This document shows, in pieces, positions 5,487 to 5,496 of a stretch of DNA of 5,496 nt; positions within the stretch are counted from its first letter, which is position 1, and each line of letters starts with the position of its first letter. The position numbers and the translations under genes were made by a program. The notes below the pieces were generated by a model. The model saw nothing but the letters and a program-made list of their open reading frames with translations, was not told the DNA's origin and ran no database searches. Location: contig JALXDB010000123.1 of assembly GCA_026990615.1 (NCBI GenBank), forward strand, positions 1 through 5,496, read 5' to 3'. The stretch comes from Spirochaetota bacterium. GTDB lineage: Bacteria; Spirochaetota; B62-G9.

Positions 5487-5496
5487 TCATATTAGC

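Overview
The window is an AT-rich bacterial chromosomal segment in which all five protein genes are read leftwards (minus strand). Right to left they are: a GntR/HutC-type regulator with a UTRA ligand domain (4634-5401); a three-gene cluster of a membrane-anchored protein with three NEW3/Ig-like repeats (3221-4414), an ABC ATPase (2403-3170) and an ABC-2 type permease (1442-2401); and a choline/ethanolamine-kinase-family enzyme (119-1081). I see no tRNA, rRNA, mobile element, CRISPR array or convincing intrinsic terminator. Strong AAGGA/AGGAGG-type ribosome sites, sigma70-like promoters and AT-rich spacers suggest an anaerobic Bacillota (Clostridia/Halanaerobiia-like) or Thermotogota genome. 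The taxon is an inference with low confidence.

The three-gene cluster looks like one transcript. A candidate promoter lies at 4550-4578. The gap between the NEW3 gene and the ATPase gene is 50 nt, and the gap between ATPase stop and permease start is 1 nt. The permease is best started at a TTG at 2401, because the AGGAGG that serves it lies inside the last codons of the ATPase gene; a longer TTG-initiated reading from 2416 would place that ribosome site inside the protein. The parts make a coherent complex: a six-helix permease, its cytoplasmic ATPase, and a secreted, C-terminally anchored Ig-like partner. Its substrate is unknown.

The kinase gene has its own promoter (1313-1341) and a leader of about 225 nt. 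A 16-bp near-palindrome covers the predicted transcription start. A related 20-mer (16 of 20 positions identical) sits at the left edge (1-20), just downstream of a second strong leftward promoter (32-59) that must serve a gene beyond the window. The edge copy contains GTATATAC, which fits the operator consensus known for HutC-type GntR regulators (GTMTAKAC). The simplest model is that the regulator encoded at the right end controls the kinase and the next gene to the left, with the ABC cluster lying between them under separate control. This shared operator is the most testable observation here. The recurring but functionally unexplained NEW3 + ABC cluster is the nearest thing to an undescribed system.
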